Below, piece after piece: positions 1 to 9,257 of a stretch of 64,000 nt of DNA. The stretch is from Bacteroidota bacterium (GTDB taxonomy: Bacteria > Bacteroidota > Bacteroidia > AKYH767-A > OLB10). The stretch lies in contig JADKIC010000027.1 in assembly GCA_016721435.1 (NCBI GenBank), positions 1 to 64,000 on the forward strand, read 5' to 3'. The position numbers and the translations under genes were made by a program. A model generated the notes under the pieces. That model searched no databases. It was given only the letters and a program-made list of their open reading frames with translations, and was not told where the DNA came from. Each line of letters opens with the position of its first letter. Position 1 is the first letter of the stretch.

Positions 1-490
1 TAATGAATGCCGATAATAATCCTCCAAACATCTTATTGAAAATATCTGATGTCGTTACTTCATTCATACTCATATTGTTGATATTCTCAATGGATTGCTC
101 AAAGGCACTTTCTCCGATCATGGACTTCATCATGCCCTCTGTTAACTCCAAAGCCTCCAGACTTTCCTGTTTAAAAGTGTCAAGAACAGAATTATCAACC
201 AATGTTACATAGAGCCACGAGAGGGCACCAAATAGAAGAGCTCCGGCAGAGGCAGTTAAGAAACCGATACGAAATGCCTGCCAATAGGAGACAAATCCAT
301 TGTTTTCATGATCACGGTAATGTCTGGTTGCCAGTACCATAAAGAGTATGGGTATCCACGCGCCGGCCCAGGATGCAGGACCTAAAGGGTTTTTACCGAG
401 AGAGATAAGGATGAAAAAAACAATAAAACTACCGAGGCCGCTGAGGGCGCCATAGTTCAATGATGTTTTCAATAAGGGTGGGGATTCCAT
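1..490 (-). CDS. DUF4199 family membrane protein (partial, C-terminus outside window)
   Basis: Open from an ATG at 490 to the window edge with no stop, about 163 residues visible. The translation starts MESPPLLKTSLNYGALSG and has two or three hydrophobic spans (about residues 12-30, 40-52 and 72-95), followed by a polar stretch with EALELTEGMMKSMIGE and a final hydrophobic segment at the edge. This matches DUF4199, a small Bacteroidota inner-membrane family of unknown function that usually has four membrane helices of about 170-180 residues, so only the last few residues are missing. Two TAnnTTTG boxes lie just upstream. Family call is from layout and sequence feel; function is unknown. Confidence 0.75.
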   Translation of the reverse strand, partial: MESPPLLKTSLNYGALSGLGSFIVFFILISLGKNPLGPASWAGAWIPILFMVLATRHYRDHENNGFVSYWQAFRIGFLTASAGALLFGALSWLYVTLVDNSVLDTFKQESLEALELTEGMMKSMIGESAFEQSIENINNMSMNEVTTSDIFNKMFGGLLSAFI

Positions 491-495
491 TGTTG

Positions 496-514
496 CAAAA
501 ATAATTCAAATGTA
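496..514 (-). promoter_or_regulatory. Two overlapping-range -7 promoter elements for the DUF4199 gene
   Basis: On the minus strand TATTTTTG (503 to 496) and TACATTTG (514 to 507) both fit the Bacteroidota -7 consensus TAnnTTTG. The first ends only 5 nt before the ATG at 490, which would give a leaderless message; the second would give a leader of about 10 nt. No clear -33 TTG is present at the usual 19-23 nt spacing for either. Confidence 0.4.
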
Positions 515-554
515 TTCGGAAAAAACTGATTTTCAGTAAGCATGAAAAAAAAAT

Positions 555-649
555 GGGTAAGCTACTTACATCGCACCGCTCAACCTCTTATCCTTGCTAC
601 CTTCCGGTCCTGGGGAGGTTCGAAGGAGCTGGTCGTATAAGACTTACCC
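555..649 (-). ncRNA. ffs: Signal recognition particle RNA (4.5S, small bacterial type)
   Basis: The minus strand carries the conserved SRP hairpin core CAGGACCGGAAGGTAGCA (rc of about 596-613), matching the E. coli core around GGUCCGGAAGGAAGCA. The ends pair: GGGTAAGTC at the 5' end with GCTTACCC at the 3' end, closing one rod of about 95 nt, the size of the small SRP RNA without an Alu domain. The 3' end runs straight into an uninterrupted T tract on the minus strand (542-553), a typical intrinsic terminator tail. The RNA binds Ffh and directs membrane proteins to FtsY. Strand is decided by the core motif, which is only in the right orientation on minus. Confidence 0.92.
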
Positions 650-653
650 GGGA

Positions 654-661
654 CAAAAATA
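654..661 (-). promoter_or_regulatory. -7 promoter element of ffs
   Basis: TATTTTTG on the minus strand (661 to 654) matches TAnnTTTG and ends about 4 nt before the predicted 5' end of the SRP RNA at 649-650, exactly where transcription should start. No well-spaced -33 TTG is seen. Confidence 0.6.
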
Positions 662-767
662 GTAAAATCATTGAACAAAACGTGTTGTTAACAAATGAAA
701 TTTGCGAATACCGTTTTAATCGGAATGTTAGAAGTAAATGGGCAATGGTAATTTCTCATTTAAAACC

Positions 768-1425
768 ATGAAATTCTTTATCGATACTGCAAATCTTGAT
801 CAAATTCGCGAAGCCTACGATCTGGGTGTTCTGGATGGAGTAACGACCAATCCTTCACTCATGGCCAAGGAAGGCATTAAAGGAACAGATGCCATTTTGA
901 AACATTATGTTGATATCTGCAATATTGCCAAAGGGCGGTGATGTTAGTGCTGAAGTAATCTCTACCGATTTTGAAGGTATGGTTAGAGAAGGTGAGGAGC
1001 TAGCGAAATTGCATCCACAAATTGTTGTTAAAGTGCCGATGATTAAAGACGGTATCAAGGCGATCCGCTATTTTTCTCAGCGTGGCGTAAAGACAAATTG
1101 TACTCTTGTTTTTTCTGCCGGACAAGCATTGCTGGCTGCTAAAGCCGGAGCAACTTATGTTTCTCCTTTTATCGGAAGATTGGATGATATTTCATTTGAT
1201 GGTCTGGAACTCATCGAACAGATCGTTCATATTTATGGAACCTACGGTTACGAGACTCAAGTGCTGGCGGCCTCAATTCGTCATACCTTGCATATCATTA
1301 AATGTGCTGAACTCGGTGCAGATGTAGCAACTTGTCCGTTGCAACCTATATTGGATCTCTTGAAACATCCCTTAACAGATTCCGGACTCGCGAAGTTTTT
1401 ATCAGATGCTTCCAAAACAAAATAG
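768..1425 (+). CDS. fsa: Transaldolase-family fructose-6-phosphate aldolase (frameshifted)
   Basis: Starts MKFFIDTANLDQIREAYDLG and continues VLDGVTTNPSLMAKEG, the signature of the short TalC/MipB/FSA subfamily of transaldolases (about 215-220 residues; this one reconstructs to about 219). The Schiff-base lysine lies in IVVKVPMIKDG, and TNCTLVFSAGQALLAAKAGA, SPFIGRLDD and AASIRH are family blocks of the TIM barrel. The enzyme acts in the cytoplasm on sugar phosphates in the pentose phosphate pathway. One extra G in aagggcgg (about 929-936) throws the frame after NIAK; removing it gives NIAKGGDVSAEVISTD. The start at 768 is preferred to an upstream in-frame ATG at 738, which adds ten residues without homology. 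FSA versus true transaldolase activity cannot be told from sequence alone. Confidence 0.88.
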
Positions 1426-1453
1426 GAGTTAAAAAACCTTTTTATTTCCTTTT

Positions 1454-1620
1454 ATACCCCTTTTATATCCCCTTTTATGCCTTTATGTCCTTTTATATCC
1501 CTTTTTGCCCCTTTTATATCCTTTTATATCCTTTTATATCCCACTTTTTATATCCCTTTCAATCCCTTTTATATCCCTTTCCCCCCCCTTCTTATATCCC
1601 TTCTTATATCCCTTCTTAAA
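1454..1620 (+). repeat. Degenerate tandem array of a CCTTTTATATCC-like unit
   Basis: About 170 nt of almost pure pyrimidine/A sequence in which TATATCC recurs nine times, spaced mostly 10-22 nt, with units such as CCTTTTATATCC, CTTCTTATATCC and CCTTTTATGCC. It sits between the convergent transaldolase (+) and TPR (-) genes. Read on minus it encodes a Lys/Tyr/Gly-rich tail (KKGYKKGYKKGG) at the end of the TPR gene. It is not a CRISPR: no unique spacers and no fixed repeat. Confidence 0.7.
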
Positions 1621-3916
1621 TCGATTCAGTTTTTTATCACCACCTGTATACTGCTTAACGAGATCCTTCCAGCGTGATCCGGGATTGAGAGGTTTATCTT
1701 TTTGTCCGACTTTTTGTCCGAGCTTGTATAAAGATCCCGAAAGAAAACGCGCATCGTAATTCCGGTCGAGTAAGAGTTTGTACATGGCTAAGGAATTGTC
1801 CAGTTCGCCTTTTCACGGTACCAGTCACCCGAGTAATTGATAAGCCCCAAACTTCCTTTTCTCTGATAAAACGGTACATCCGGATCATGATTAAAACCAT
1901 ACCGCTGCACATTCATCTCCCGAAAATAAGTGGATGCATTCAGAAATTATCAATGGCGTTTTGTAACTTCCATTGTCCTGATCTTTTCTTACTTGCTGCA
2001 TCAATTCAAGGTAAGTGACGGCATTCCTGATTTGAAGTAGAGCACTTTCGAGACTATCCTTTTGAAATTGCACATTCGTTGTTGGTAGCAATGATTGAAA
2101 TTCCGGATGCATAAGCAGAATTGGCTTCTAAGTATTTTCCATCTATCTCAAAAAACTGACCTTTATTGTAGCAGGAATCGGCATATTGCTGCACGTTAAT
2201 GCACTCTTGTGTGAAAATACTTTTTCGTAAAGATGTAGTATGCTTAACAATATCAGGATCGGTTTGAAGTCCGTATTTTAGTTGGAGATCATTGGATCGT
2301 CTGTAGCAAGAACGGGCTGCTTTGAGATCATTGTTTTTTACATGGCCTTCTCCTTCATAGAGCAATTCGATACTACGTGGACGGGCAGCCAGCAAAATGT
2401 TTTTTCGTACATCCTTCCCTTCAGTAAGTTCCTGAGCAACCAGGAGGCTGTCTGCCATTTGATAGGAGGATAAAGCGGCATCGTACATTTTTTGATCGGT
2501 GAAGCGATGCGCCTTTAGCAGTAGAAGATCGTATCGTTTTCTGTCGGATTCCCTTTAATACGGCTTGTGCTTCCGAGGCATCTCTCAGATACGTTTTGTT
2601 TTCCATTTGAAATTGGATCGCATCGCCCGCGGACCGTTCAGCACGGTTCAGATCATTCAGTATGATAAAGTCCCGGGCTTCATCGATATATTCATTGTAG
2701 ATCCCTTTTTTGGCAGCGGCAAAACCTTCTGTCAATTCTTCAGAACATCTTACTTGCGTATATTTATTACATATTCGTTTAGCGGATTCGAGATCATCCA
2801 ATGCTTTTCTGAAATCCTTTCTTGTGGTATGTTGCCGTCCTCTTTCCAGATAAGTATGATAGACGTCTTCCAGCAAGGGGCGAGAAGGTCATGCTTCTGG
2901 TTTCAGGATCGGTGGGCAGGCTATAGAGAATATCATCTGCCTTGCAAACCGTTTCATCAAATCACCGGTTTTAAAATCAATAATCGCTAATTGAAGTAAG
3001 GACGGAGAAAAGAGTGGATTTACTTCAAGTGACCAGAGGAAAAATTCGCGGGCACGTGGTAAATTATTTCTTTTCAACTGATAAACACCTCTGTCGTAAA
3101 AATTCATATGCAAGGTGCTCCAGACCTGATCCATGGCAGCCCTCTTCTGAAACAAAACTGTTTTATAGGTATTGATTTTATCCAGCATTCGACCAGGATC
3201 ATCGGTAGCAAGCGGCAGACTATTTTCAAAACGCATCGCTTCGGTATCGCTCAGGTATTTTTCAGCCAGCACTAAATTTCGCTGATTGTTCCTGAAATTA
3301 TCTACCTGCTCCGGTTGAACCGTTTGTAGTACAGCAAAACCCTGATCAAGGACTCCCATCTGAGCATAGTAGTTGTTGATGATTTTAATCTTATTTTCAA
3401 AAGCATTGGAATTGCCAAACCGGAAAACATGATTCACCAGATCGTAGTTGTTAAACTCGTTCACGGAGTCGGGGTTATTGTAACTTCCGTTTTCCGGTGT
3501 TCCCTCTATGACAGACACGGAGATAGGCACATCACGAAAAATGCCGTTTCTTTTTTTTAAACGTAGATTATATTCAAGTAAAGCCGGCACCAACTCATTC
3601 GACATGTCGAAGCCGCGGTATTCAATATCTCCTTTTAAACGAAGTGAACCGGAGGAGATCTTGAACACATGATTCACTTCCCGTGTATTGACCAGCAACT
3701 GCTGTTCGAATTCTATGGTAAAAGATGTGCTTGGGGTGTTTTACCGTTGCCTTCTGCGAGCTTATAGATAAAGACGGAGGCGTTGGGAGAAGAAGGATTG
3801 CCATCAGCGATCGTTATTTTTTGAGGAAATCTAAATTCCTTGATAAACTGGTTTTGAGGAACTGCATGATGAATAAAAGCGAAAAGCAGGAGGAAGGTAC
3901 AGATTGTGGTTCTCAT
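1534..3916 (-). CDS. Secreted TPR-repeat protein (several frameshifts)
   Basis: Six overlapping minus-strand reading segments join into one protein of about 790 residues. It begins MRTTICTFLLLFAFIHHAVP, a signal peptide, at 3916. An N-terminal beta-rich region of about 280 residues (KISSGSLRLKGDIEYRGFD) is followed by TPR-like helical pairs such as YQLKRNNLPRAREFFLWSLE, RKDFRKALDDLESAKRICNK and KNNDLKAARSCYRRS, then a C-terminal MYKLLLDRNYDARFLSGS segment. Breaks lie near 3710, 2885, 2490, 2095, 1905 and 1800. The last segment runs into the tandem array at 1454-1620, so the true C-terminus is uncertain. Likely periplasmic or surface scaffold; no enzyme motif. Six breaks in 2.4 kb is the worst in the window, so a true pseudogene is possible. 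Confidence 0.6.
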
Positions 3917-3982
3917 TTTATCAGATTTCGGCTGCCAAATTACAAAGGAAATGTTAGTTAGGCGCTAATTGATGCTGCCGCA

Positions 3983-4014
3983 TTGCTTTTTTCCTGCAAA
4001 AGAATTTATATTTG
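3983..4014 (+). promoter_or_regulatory. Bacteroidota-type promoter of the GNAT gene
   Basis: TTG (3983-3985) and TATATTTG (4007-4014) are separated by 21 nt, matching the -33 TTG / -7 TAnnTTTG consensus. Predicted start near 4019 gives a leader of about 14 nt before the ATG at 4033 and rules out the TTG at 4012 as a start codon, because that TTG is part of the -7 box. Confidence 0.65.
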
Positions 4015-4032
4015 TTTAAAGATCTTTCTGAA

Positions 4033-4461
4033 ATGATTGTTGAGATAAATAGTGAAGCAGGGATACTCCGCGCCACCTCGGTGATGAATGCACTTCGTCC
4101 CCAACTGAATGTAGAAAATATTGTCCCCATACTCTTGAAGATGATGCAAAACGGATATCATTTAATCGGTTATGAAGCCGATGGAGTTATTGCTGCGGCA
4201 TTGGGTTATCGTTTTACCGAACATCTGCATTGGGGCAAGGCTATTTATATTGATGACCTTACCACCATAGAAGCATATCGGAAAAGGGGATTTGCATGTA
4301 AATTACTGGATCATGTAAAGACAGTGGCACTTGCGCATCAGTGTAATCAGATTCATCTCGACTCCGGTTTGGGAGCCAACCGCTACGATGCCCATCGTTT
4401 CTATTTAAATTACGGATTCAATATTACCAGCCACAATTTCGCAATGGCTTTAAACAAATAA
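4033..4461 (+). CDS. GNAT family N-acetyltransferase
   Basis: 142 residues from ATG 4033 (MIVEINSEAGILRATSV). The GNAT fold is visible: a central strand GKAIYIDDLTTIEAYRKRG holds the acetyl-CoA pyrophosphate-binding motif A (here YRKRGFACKLL, in the position of Q/RxxGxG/A), followed by a helix LLDHVKTVALAHQ and the C-terminal motif B region RFYLNYGFNITSHNFAMAL. The family transfers an acetyl group from acetyl-CoA to an amine; the substrate cannot be read. It stands alone with its own promoter and is divergent from the TPR gene. Confidence 0.85.
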   Translation: MIVEINSEAGILRATSVMNALRPQLNVENIVPILLKMMQNGYHLIGYEADGVIAAALGYRFTEHLHWGKAIYIDDLTTIEAYRKRGFACKLLDHVKTVALAHQCNQIHLDSGLGANRYDAHRFYLNYGFNITSHNFAMALNK

Positions 4462-4462
4462 A

Positions 4463-4480
4463 CCCCGGAATTACCCGGGG
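4463..4480 (-). terminator. Hairpin terminator between GNAT and M36 genes
   Basis: CCCCGG (4463-4468) and CCGGGG (4475-4480) form a perfect 6-bp G/C stem with a 6-nt loop. On the minus strand it is followed by TTTATTTGTTT, so it mainly terminates the M36 gene; the plus side has no T tract, but the hairpin may serve both convergent genes. Confidence 0.6.
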
Positions 4481-4505
4481 CCTATCTGATTATATTGACT
4501 TATTC

Positions 4506-7428
4506 TTAGTGTGCGACAGAGAATTTAATATTCTTAGTTCCTTTTTCACCCATTAAACTTAAATGGTAGAATCCATTCGCCAACTGATGAACGGGAAGCT
4601 GTAAACTTGAATTTCCAGCGTTTAGTTTTATGTATTCCGAATGTACCACTTTTCCTACTGCATCTGTAATATTCAATTGATACGCGGCTGCATTTTTGAG
4701 AACAGCGTTTACTTGCAGGAGATCCTGTGCCGGATTTGGCCAAACCTGAAGTAAAGTGAAGTCATTATTTTCTGCAATTGAAGTAGTACTTGGACCATCA
4801 TACAATGAAAATTCATCCATTAATGCCTCAATTAAACTTCCGGCATTCGCATCTTCAGCTATGAATCTTACAGTAAAAGTGGAACTGGTAGGCAGGTAAT
4901 CCGTAACTCTGAAAACAAAACGGCGCCAGCTATGATCAGCTACAGTGGTGTATTCTACGGGGATGTAGTTCGTGCCATCATTCGAAATATAAACCTGCCA
5001 GAAATCAGTTCCTGGAGTTGCACCCTGATCATTTGTATACCAACGGTAGTATTCAAAAGTAGGGTTAGTATAAGATGATAAATCATAGGTAGGTGAGGTC
5101 AGTGTTGTTGCACCGCCATCAACGTCATAGTCACCGGCACCTGTTGTTCCGGCAACGCCTCCTGTGACATAACAAACAAAACCACCTGGCGTAACCTGAT
5201 AGTTAGGCTGCACGACTCCTGCGCCGACTAGCGTTTGCTCAGGACCATTTTGCTCCCACATTCCTGTTGTTGCTCCATCGGTCGCTAATCCTTCTACCCA
5301 TTGTCCACTGGTTATATCAAAATCATCAGTAAAAATGAGGTTGAATCCAACCATGGTAAAGTAAGGGATGTTCGGATTGGCGGTAACGTTAGCACCTACC
5401 GGTTGTACATTCGATAATATTCCATTGATATCTTCAATGCCAATATAGTAGGAGATCAATGTCCCGGCAGGCTGAGCAGGGATAGTTCCGGAATAACTAT
5501 TCCCACCGGTATTGGCTAATGTAAATGGATTCCATGATCCGTTATTTATTTTATAAGCTCCTTTTACTCCTGCTAAAGCCCATGCAAACTGCAGGTTGGT
5601 GAGCGAAGCATTCAAGGTAACATCAATGCCGGGTGTTGAAGTAACGACCGGAGTATGGTTTAAAGTTGCGTTCGATAACAATGTGATACCGTGTTGTGCA
5701 AAACCTTGAGTGATTGCTGTTATGTTAGGTGTACCATTGTTCAGGTTTCCATCTGTATCGTCCGCTTGTAAGGCGTCAATTAAGATATCTGTGTACACTT
5801 GTCCTTCAGCACCGTTTGGTCCATTGGCAAGTCCATAATGAGATTCCGTAAAGAGGTCGGTCATGAGTGGAGTAGAACCTAAAAGTAAGGCTGTCGACCA
5901 CCAGGCTCCGGCAATAATTTCCCCGTCAGCATGTACTTCGCCAATGATATTTTGTGGATATACTTTACGGGAAACATTATTGTTGAAATCGTAATTTCTG
6001 ACATTAGCAGTAGGATCCGTATCACTAAATCCAATTCCAAGCACCGGATTGTTGGTGATGGAAATGGCCCATACATCGGAATAGCCTTCACCCATTCCGC
6101 CATTACTGAAGCTTAGACCATTTGCATCCCAGAACTTATCCGTTATGCCGTGTCCGTATTCGTGGTAAATCACATCTGCCACCATACTGAGCGCATAGCA
6201 ACCACCCGCTGTGGTGTAGAAATTAATTGAAGTTCCATTATAAAATGCGTTGCATGTTCCATCTGTTCTGTCCACCCGTACATCCAATGGATAATCGAGG
6301 GAGGTAAAGGAAGCTAGTTTGGAATTCATGAAATCATGAACGATATTGGTATGATAATACGCCGATAAATGACGAACGGTAGAGCTGTTGTCAAAACTAA
6401 TAGTATTGGGTCCGGGATTAACGGTGGAAGTAAAGCTCTGAACGGTTGTGCTGGTAGCTCCGGTATAAACTGTAGCCCAGGGCCCGGCTAAGGTGAAAGT
6501 AGCGTTGAATGGACTTGTATTGGGCAAATTCAGGAGTCCATTTACATCGGTATTGTAATCTGTTCCGCCAACGGTTACTTTAAGGTAAGGAAGATTTACG
6601 ATAGCAGTAGCATTGTAGGGATGTGTTGGATAAACTGTTCCGGTCATGGTAATGTCGGAATTAGCAAAACTGACAATCTTATCCGTTCTGTACAATACTT
6701 CACCTGTCATCGCATCTACCAGCGTATAATAATCGTCAGGCGTTTGTCCGTCAGCTGATGTTCTGATGTTGACTTCATACACCAGGTGGTATTTATTCCC
6801 TCTGTATCCGGGTACAGGTAAGATTTTCAGATCAGGTTGAGCGAAAGTACCGGTGATAGCAGATACTATTCCTTTGGAAGCTTCCGTAATGGCTTGCGCA
6901 GAAGTGATGGTAGGAGTGGTAGAGATGTTAATATCATCGTAGACATCCAGACCAAACATCACCACTTTCATATCGTGCGTCATTTTCACGGTAGCACGGC
7001 TCCATAGAACTTCAATTCCGTTGTGCTTTTGAATGTAGTTGGTATGGATATATTTCTTGGAAACAGGAGCTGAAATAAATTCCAGACTAACACTTGCAGG
7101 CAGATAGTTTGGTAAATAGGTGTTAAGGGAAATAAAGACCGGCAGCTGCAGGGGAAGAGGTCAACTGCAGATCAATTGGAGTTCCAAAGGCTCTGTGAGG
7201 TCGGGCGTTGGTTTCATTGAATTGGACCCACCAATCTCCGTTTTGTTGGATAAACTGTTTCCAGGAGGGCTGCTCGCGTAAGGATTGCTGATATTTATAA
7301 TCAGGAAGTCTACGGCTGTCATTCATAAACCGTTGCTGCAGAGGGTCAAAGTCATGGTGGATATCACCGTGTGACCAGACGAGCTGCGAAGAACAAAGAA
7401 TAGCAAGAAGTGTAATAATTCGTTTCAT
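4506..7428 (-). CDS. Secreted fungalysin-type (M36) zinc metallopeptidase with T9SS sorting domain (one frameshift)
   Basis: From ATG 7428 (MKRIITLLAILCSSQLVWS, signal peptide) to 4506, about 970 residues. An FTP/PepSY-like propeptide (TYTLVDAMTGEVLYRTDKI region) precedes the catalytic domain. The zinc site is HEYGH (6150-6164), followed by MGEGYSDVWAI, whose Glu is the third ligand in M36. After the protease come beta-sandwich regions and a C-terminal domain with VWPNPAQDLLQVNA and a terminal FSVAH, typical of T9SS type A cargo, so the mature enzyme should be exported by T9SS to the surface or medium. A one-base shift near 7130-7140 separates PAAAG from FISLNTYLPNYLP. The in-frame ATG at 7479 lies upstream of the -7 box at 7449-7456 and is rejected as start. 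Confidence 0.9.
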
Positions 7429-7448
7429 GTTTGTGTAGGATGTATCTA

Positions 7449-7456
7449 CAAACTTA
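7449..7456 (-). promoter_or_regulatory. -7 promoter element of the M36 peptidase gene
   Basis: TAAGTTTG on the minus strand (7456 to 7449) fits TAnnTTTG and lies 20 nt before the ATG at 7428. A correctly spaced -33 TTG is not evident. Confidence 0.45.
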
Positions 7457-7530
7457 AGAAAATCAAATCTTAGTTCCATCTATATATTAAAATAGAGGCT
7501 TTGGGACTGTATTATCTTAGAAAAGTGCAA

Positions 7531-8437
7531 CTATTTAAGGTTCACCCCGGATTTCAGAAACTCAATTGTTTCCGAAGGGCTCACAAAGCTATAATTACCC
7601 TGATTCCGGAACCATGTCACCTGCCTTTTCGCATAATTCCGGCTATGCTGTTTTATCTTTTCCGCAGCCTCCGGTAAAGTGAATTTACCCTGCAAATATT
7701 CAAAAAGCTCTGTATACCCAACTGTTTTCAAAGCATTGTGTTCTTTAAAAGGGTGCAAACTTTCCACTTCTTGTAATAGCCCTTCATTCATCATGTGGTC
7801 AACACGTAAATTGATGCGTTCATAGAGCAAGTCTCGTGGCCAATCAATAACTATTTTGATCTCGGTAAAATAGGGGTCTTTCACTTTCTCCATACGAAAA
7901 CCGGAATAAGGTTGACCCGTACTCAAAATCACTTCCGCTGCTCTGATGAGTCGGGCCCGATTTTTTTATCGACCTGACCATAAAATAGCGGATCAGATTC
8001 AGCAACGATTTTTTGAATGGGAGCCAGCCCTTCCTTTTCATAGAGTTGGTTCAATTGAATTCGAATGGCGGGATCAATTTCCGGCATTTCATCAAATCCT
8101 TCTGTCAATGCTTTTATATAAAGTCCTGTTCCTCCAACTGCCACCACCACTTTATTTTCTTAAACAAAGCTGAAAGTAAGGTGGAAGATTGCTCAGCAAA
8201 TTGTCCGGCACTGAAATTTTCGGTGATACTATGCGAATCAATAAAATGATGAGGGACACGTGCCAATTCATCGGGTGATGGTTTGGCAGTTCCGATGGTC
8301 AACTCCCGATAACACTGCCTTGAATCTGCAGAGATAATTTCAGTTGCATAAAACTCAGCAATAGCCAGCGCCAGCTCTGTTTTTCCTGAGGCTGTTGGAC
8401 CCGCTATAACAATCAAAATGGGTCTATCACCTGTCAT
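7531..8437 (-). CDS. miaA: tRNA dimethylallyltransferase MiaA (two frameshifts)
   Basis: Reconstructs to about 302 residues, the family length. The P-loop is VIAGPTASGKTELAL near the start, followed by SADSRQCYRELTIGTAKP, the substrate/DxR-type block, then VAVGGTGLYIKAL and the C-terminal AEKIKQHSRNYAKRQVTWFR helix that grips tRNA. MiaA transfers a dimethylallyl group to N6 of A37 in tRNAs reading UNN codons. The frame is lost near 8150-8165 (FKK/NKVVVAVGG) and again in a T homopolymer at about 7960-7968 before RAAEVILSTGQP. As miaA is widely conserved, these are probably sequence errors. It lies 89 nt downstream of the pRiA4b-like gene on the same strand. Confidence 0.93.
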
Positions 8438-8526
8438 CGTGGAGTTACTTAATGGATAGGAAGTTAATATCTGAAGTAGAAAAAGAAAGTGAAAAGATTA
8501 AATTACTCATTAATTAAAAATGCAAT

Positions 8527-9189
8527 CTAATATTCTTCCTTGCTTTCATCTTCGGCATCATTGAAGCTTGTTTCACCATCGCCATCTTCCGCTTCAACTT
8601 CTTCGCCTTCTTCACTCATCCCTTCTATTTCGTCCAACTCCACTCCCTCTTCCGCTTCTTCCATCAGGTTATCGGTTTCTTCAGCTACATCTTCGGCCTC
8701 ATCGTCAATTGGAGAGATTAATTTTTCGAACTCTTCGGATTCAATGGCAGATAACTTAATGTTTGGTACCACTATGTATTGCTTCGGCGCTTCGCCAACG
8801 GACTTTATGCATAACGGATAATGAATAGACTCATCTCCTTTAGGTATTATTTTAATCAATTCTATACGAAAGGTCCAGTTGGAATCACGGTCACTGACGT
8901 AGTAAATTTTCTGATGCGGGTCAGCAATGAAATCACATAACCGGGCTTCCTCCATCAATAAAGCCTTATTACCATCCTTATCTTTTCTTTCATCCAGAGA
9001 AATCTCCTGGCCTTTTAGCCAATGATCATTACTCATATAAAAGGAGGCCGGCTTTGAGTTATCAAATCCGATAGAAGATTGTATGGTATGGTGCAGATCG
9101 CTGAAATATTGAGTGCTCTTAATTTCAATATCCCTCGTGATTTCATCATAATCTTCGAAGGCGACACGGAATCGGTATACAACTGGCAT
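8527..9189 (-). CDS. pRiA4b ORF-3-like (IS1096 passenger TnpR-type) protein with acidic tail
   Basis: 221 residues from ATG 9189 (MPVVYRFRVAFEDY). The N-terminal 150 residues resemble the PRiA4_ORF3 domain: RFRVAFEDYDEITRDIEI, FSDLHHTIQSSIGF, ASFYMSNDHWLKGQEI and IYYVSDRDSNWTFRIEL follow the family's order of conserved strands and helices. The last 65 residues are extremely acidic (EEAEEGVELDEIEGMSEEGE and more), with no fold expected. Function is unknown; the family name comes from plasmid and transposon neighbours, but no transposase or inverted repeats are near. A TTG start at 9210 is excluded because it lies in the -7 box. Strand and spacing suggest co-transcription with miaA. Confidence 0.75.
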   Translation of the reverse strand: MPVVYRFRVAFEDYDEITRDIEIKSTQYFSDLHHTIQSSIGFDNSKPASFYMSNDHWLKGQEISLDERKDKDGNKALLMEEARLCDFIADPHQKIYYVSDRDSNWTFRIELIKIIPKGDESIHYPLCIKSVGEAPKQYIVVPNIKLSAIESEEFEKLISPIDDEAEDVAEETDNLMEEAEEGVELDEIEGMSEEGEEVEAEDGDGETSFNDAEDESKEEY

Positions 9190-9207
9190 GATCAGGTTAT
9201 CTTGATG

Positions 9208-9237
9208 CAAATATAAAAGGCTTCATTTAACTGACAA
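9208..9237 (-). promoter_or_regulatory. Bacteroidota-type promoter of the pRiA4b-like gene
   Basis: Minus-strand TTG (9237 to 9235) and TATATTTG (9215 to 9208) are 19 nt apart. The predicted start near 9202 leaves a leader of about 13 nt before ATG 9189. The box also sits in the short space after the cca stop at 9258. Confidence 0.65.
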
Positions 9238-9257
9238 GAAGAAAAGTGAAATTAAGA

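Noticed and set aside
553..771. Plus-strand reading frame of 72 codons starting at 553
   Set aside because: It lies across the SRP RNA gene and its promoter; its composition reflects the RNA hairpin.
1454..1620. Possible CRISPR array
   Set aside because: No constant direct repeat with unique spacers; units of 10-12 nt are contiguous and degenerate, and no cas gene is near.
1332..1759. Tyr/Pro/Phe-rich plus-strand frames across the tandem array
   Set aside because: Products of a low-complexity repeat; they have no start signals and overlap the transaldolase and the TPR gene.
7531..8437. Programmed frameshifting in miaA
   Set aside because: Two shifts without a conserved slippery-site/pseudoknot context, and similar shifts occur in over twenty unrelated genes; error is simpler.
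8540..8821. Ser-rich plus-strand frame
   Set aside because: It is the antisense image of the GAA/GAG-rich acidic tail of the pRiA4b-like gene.
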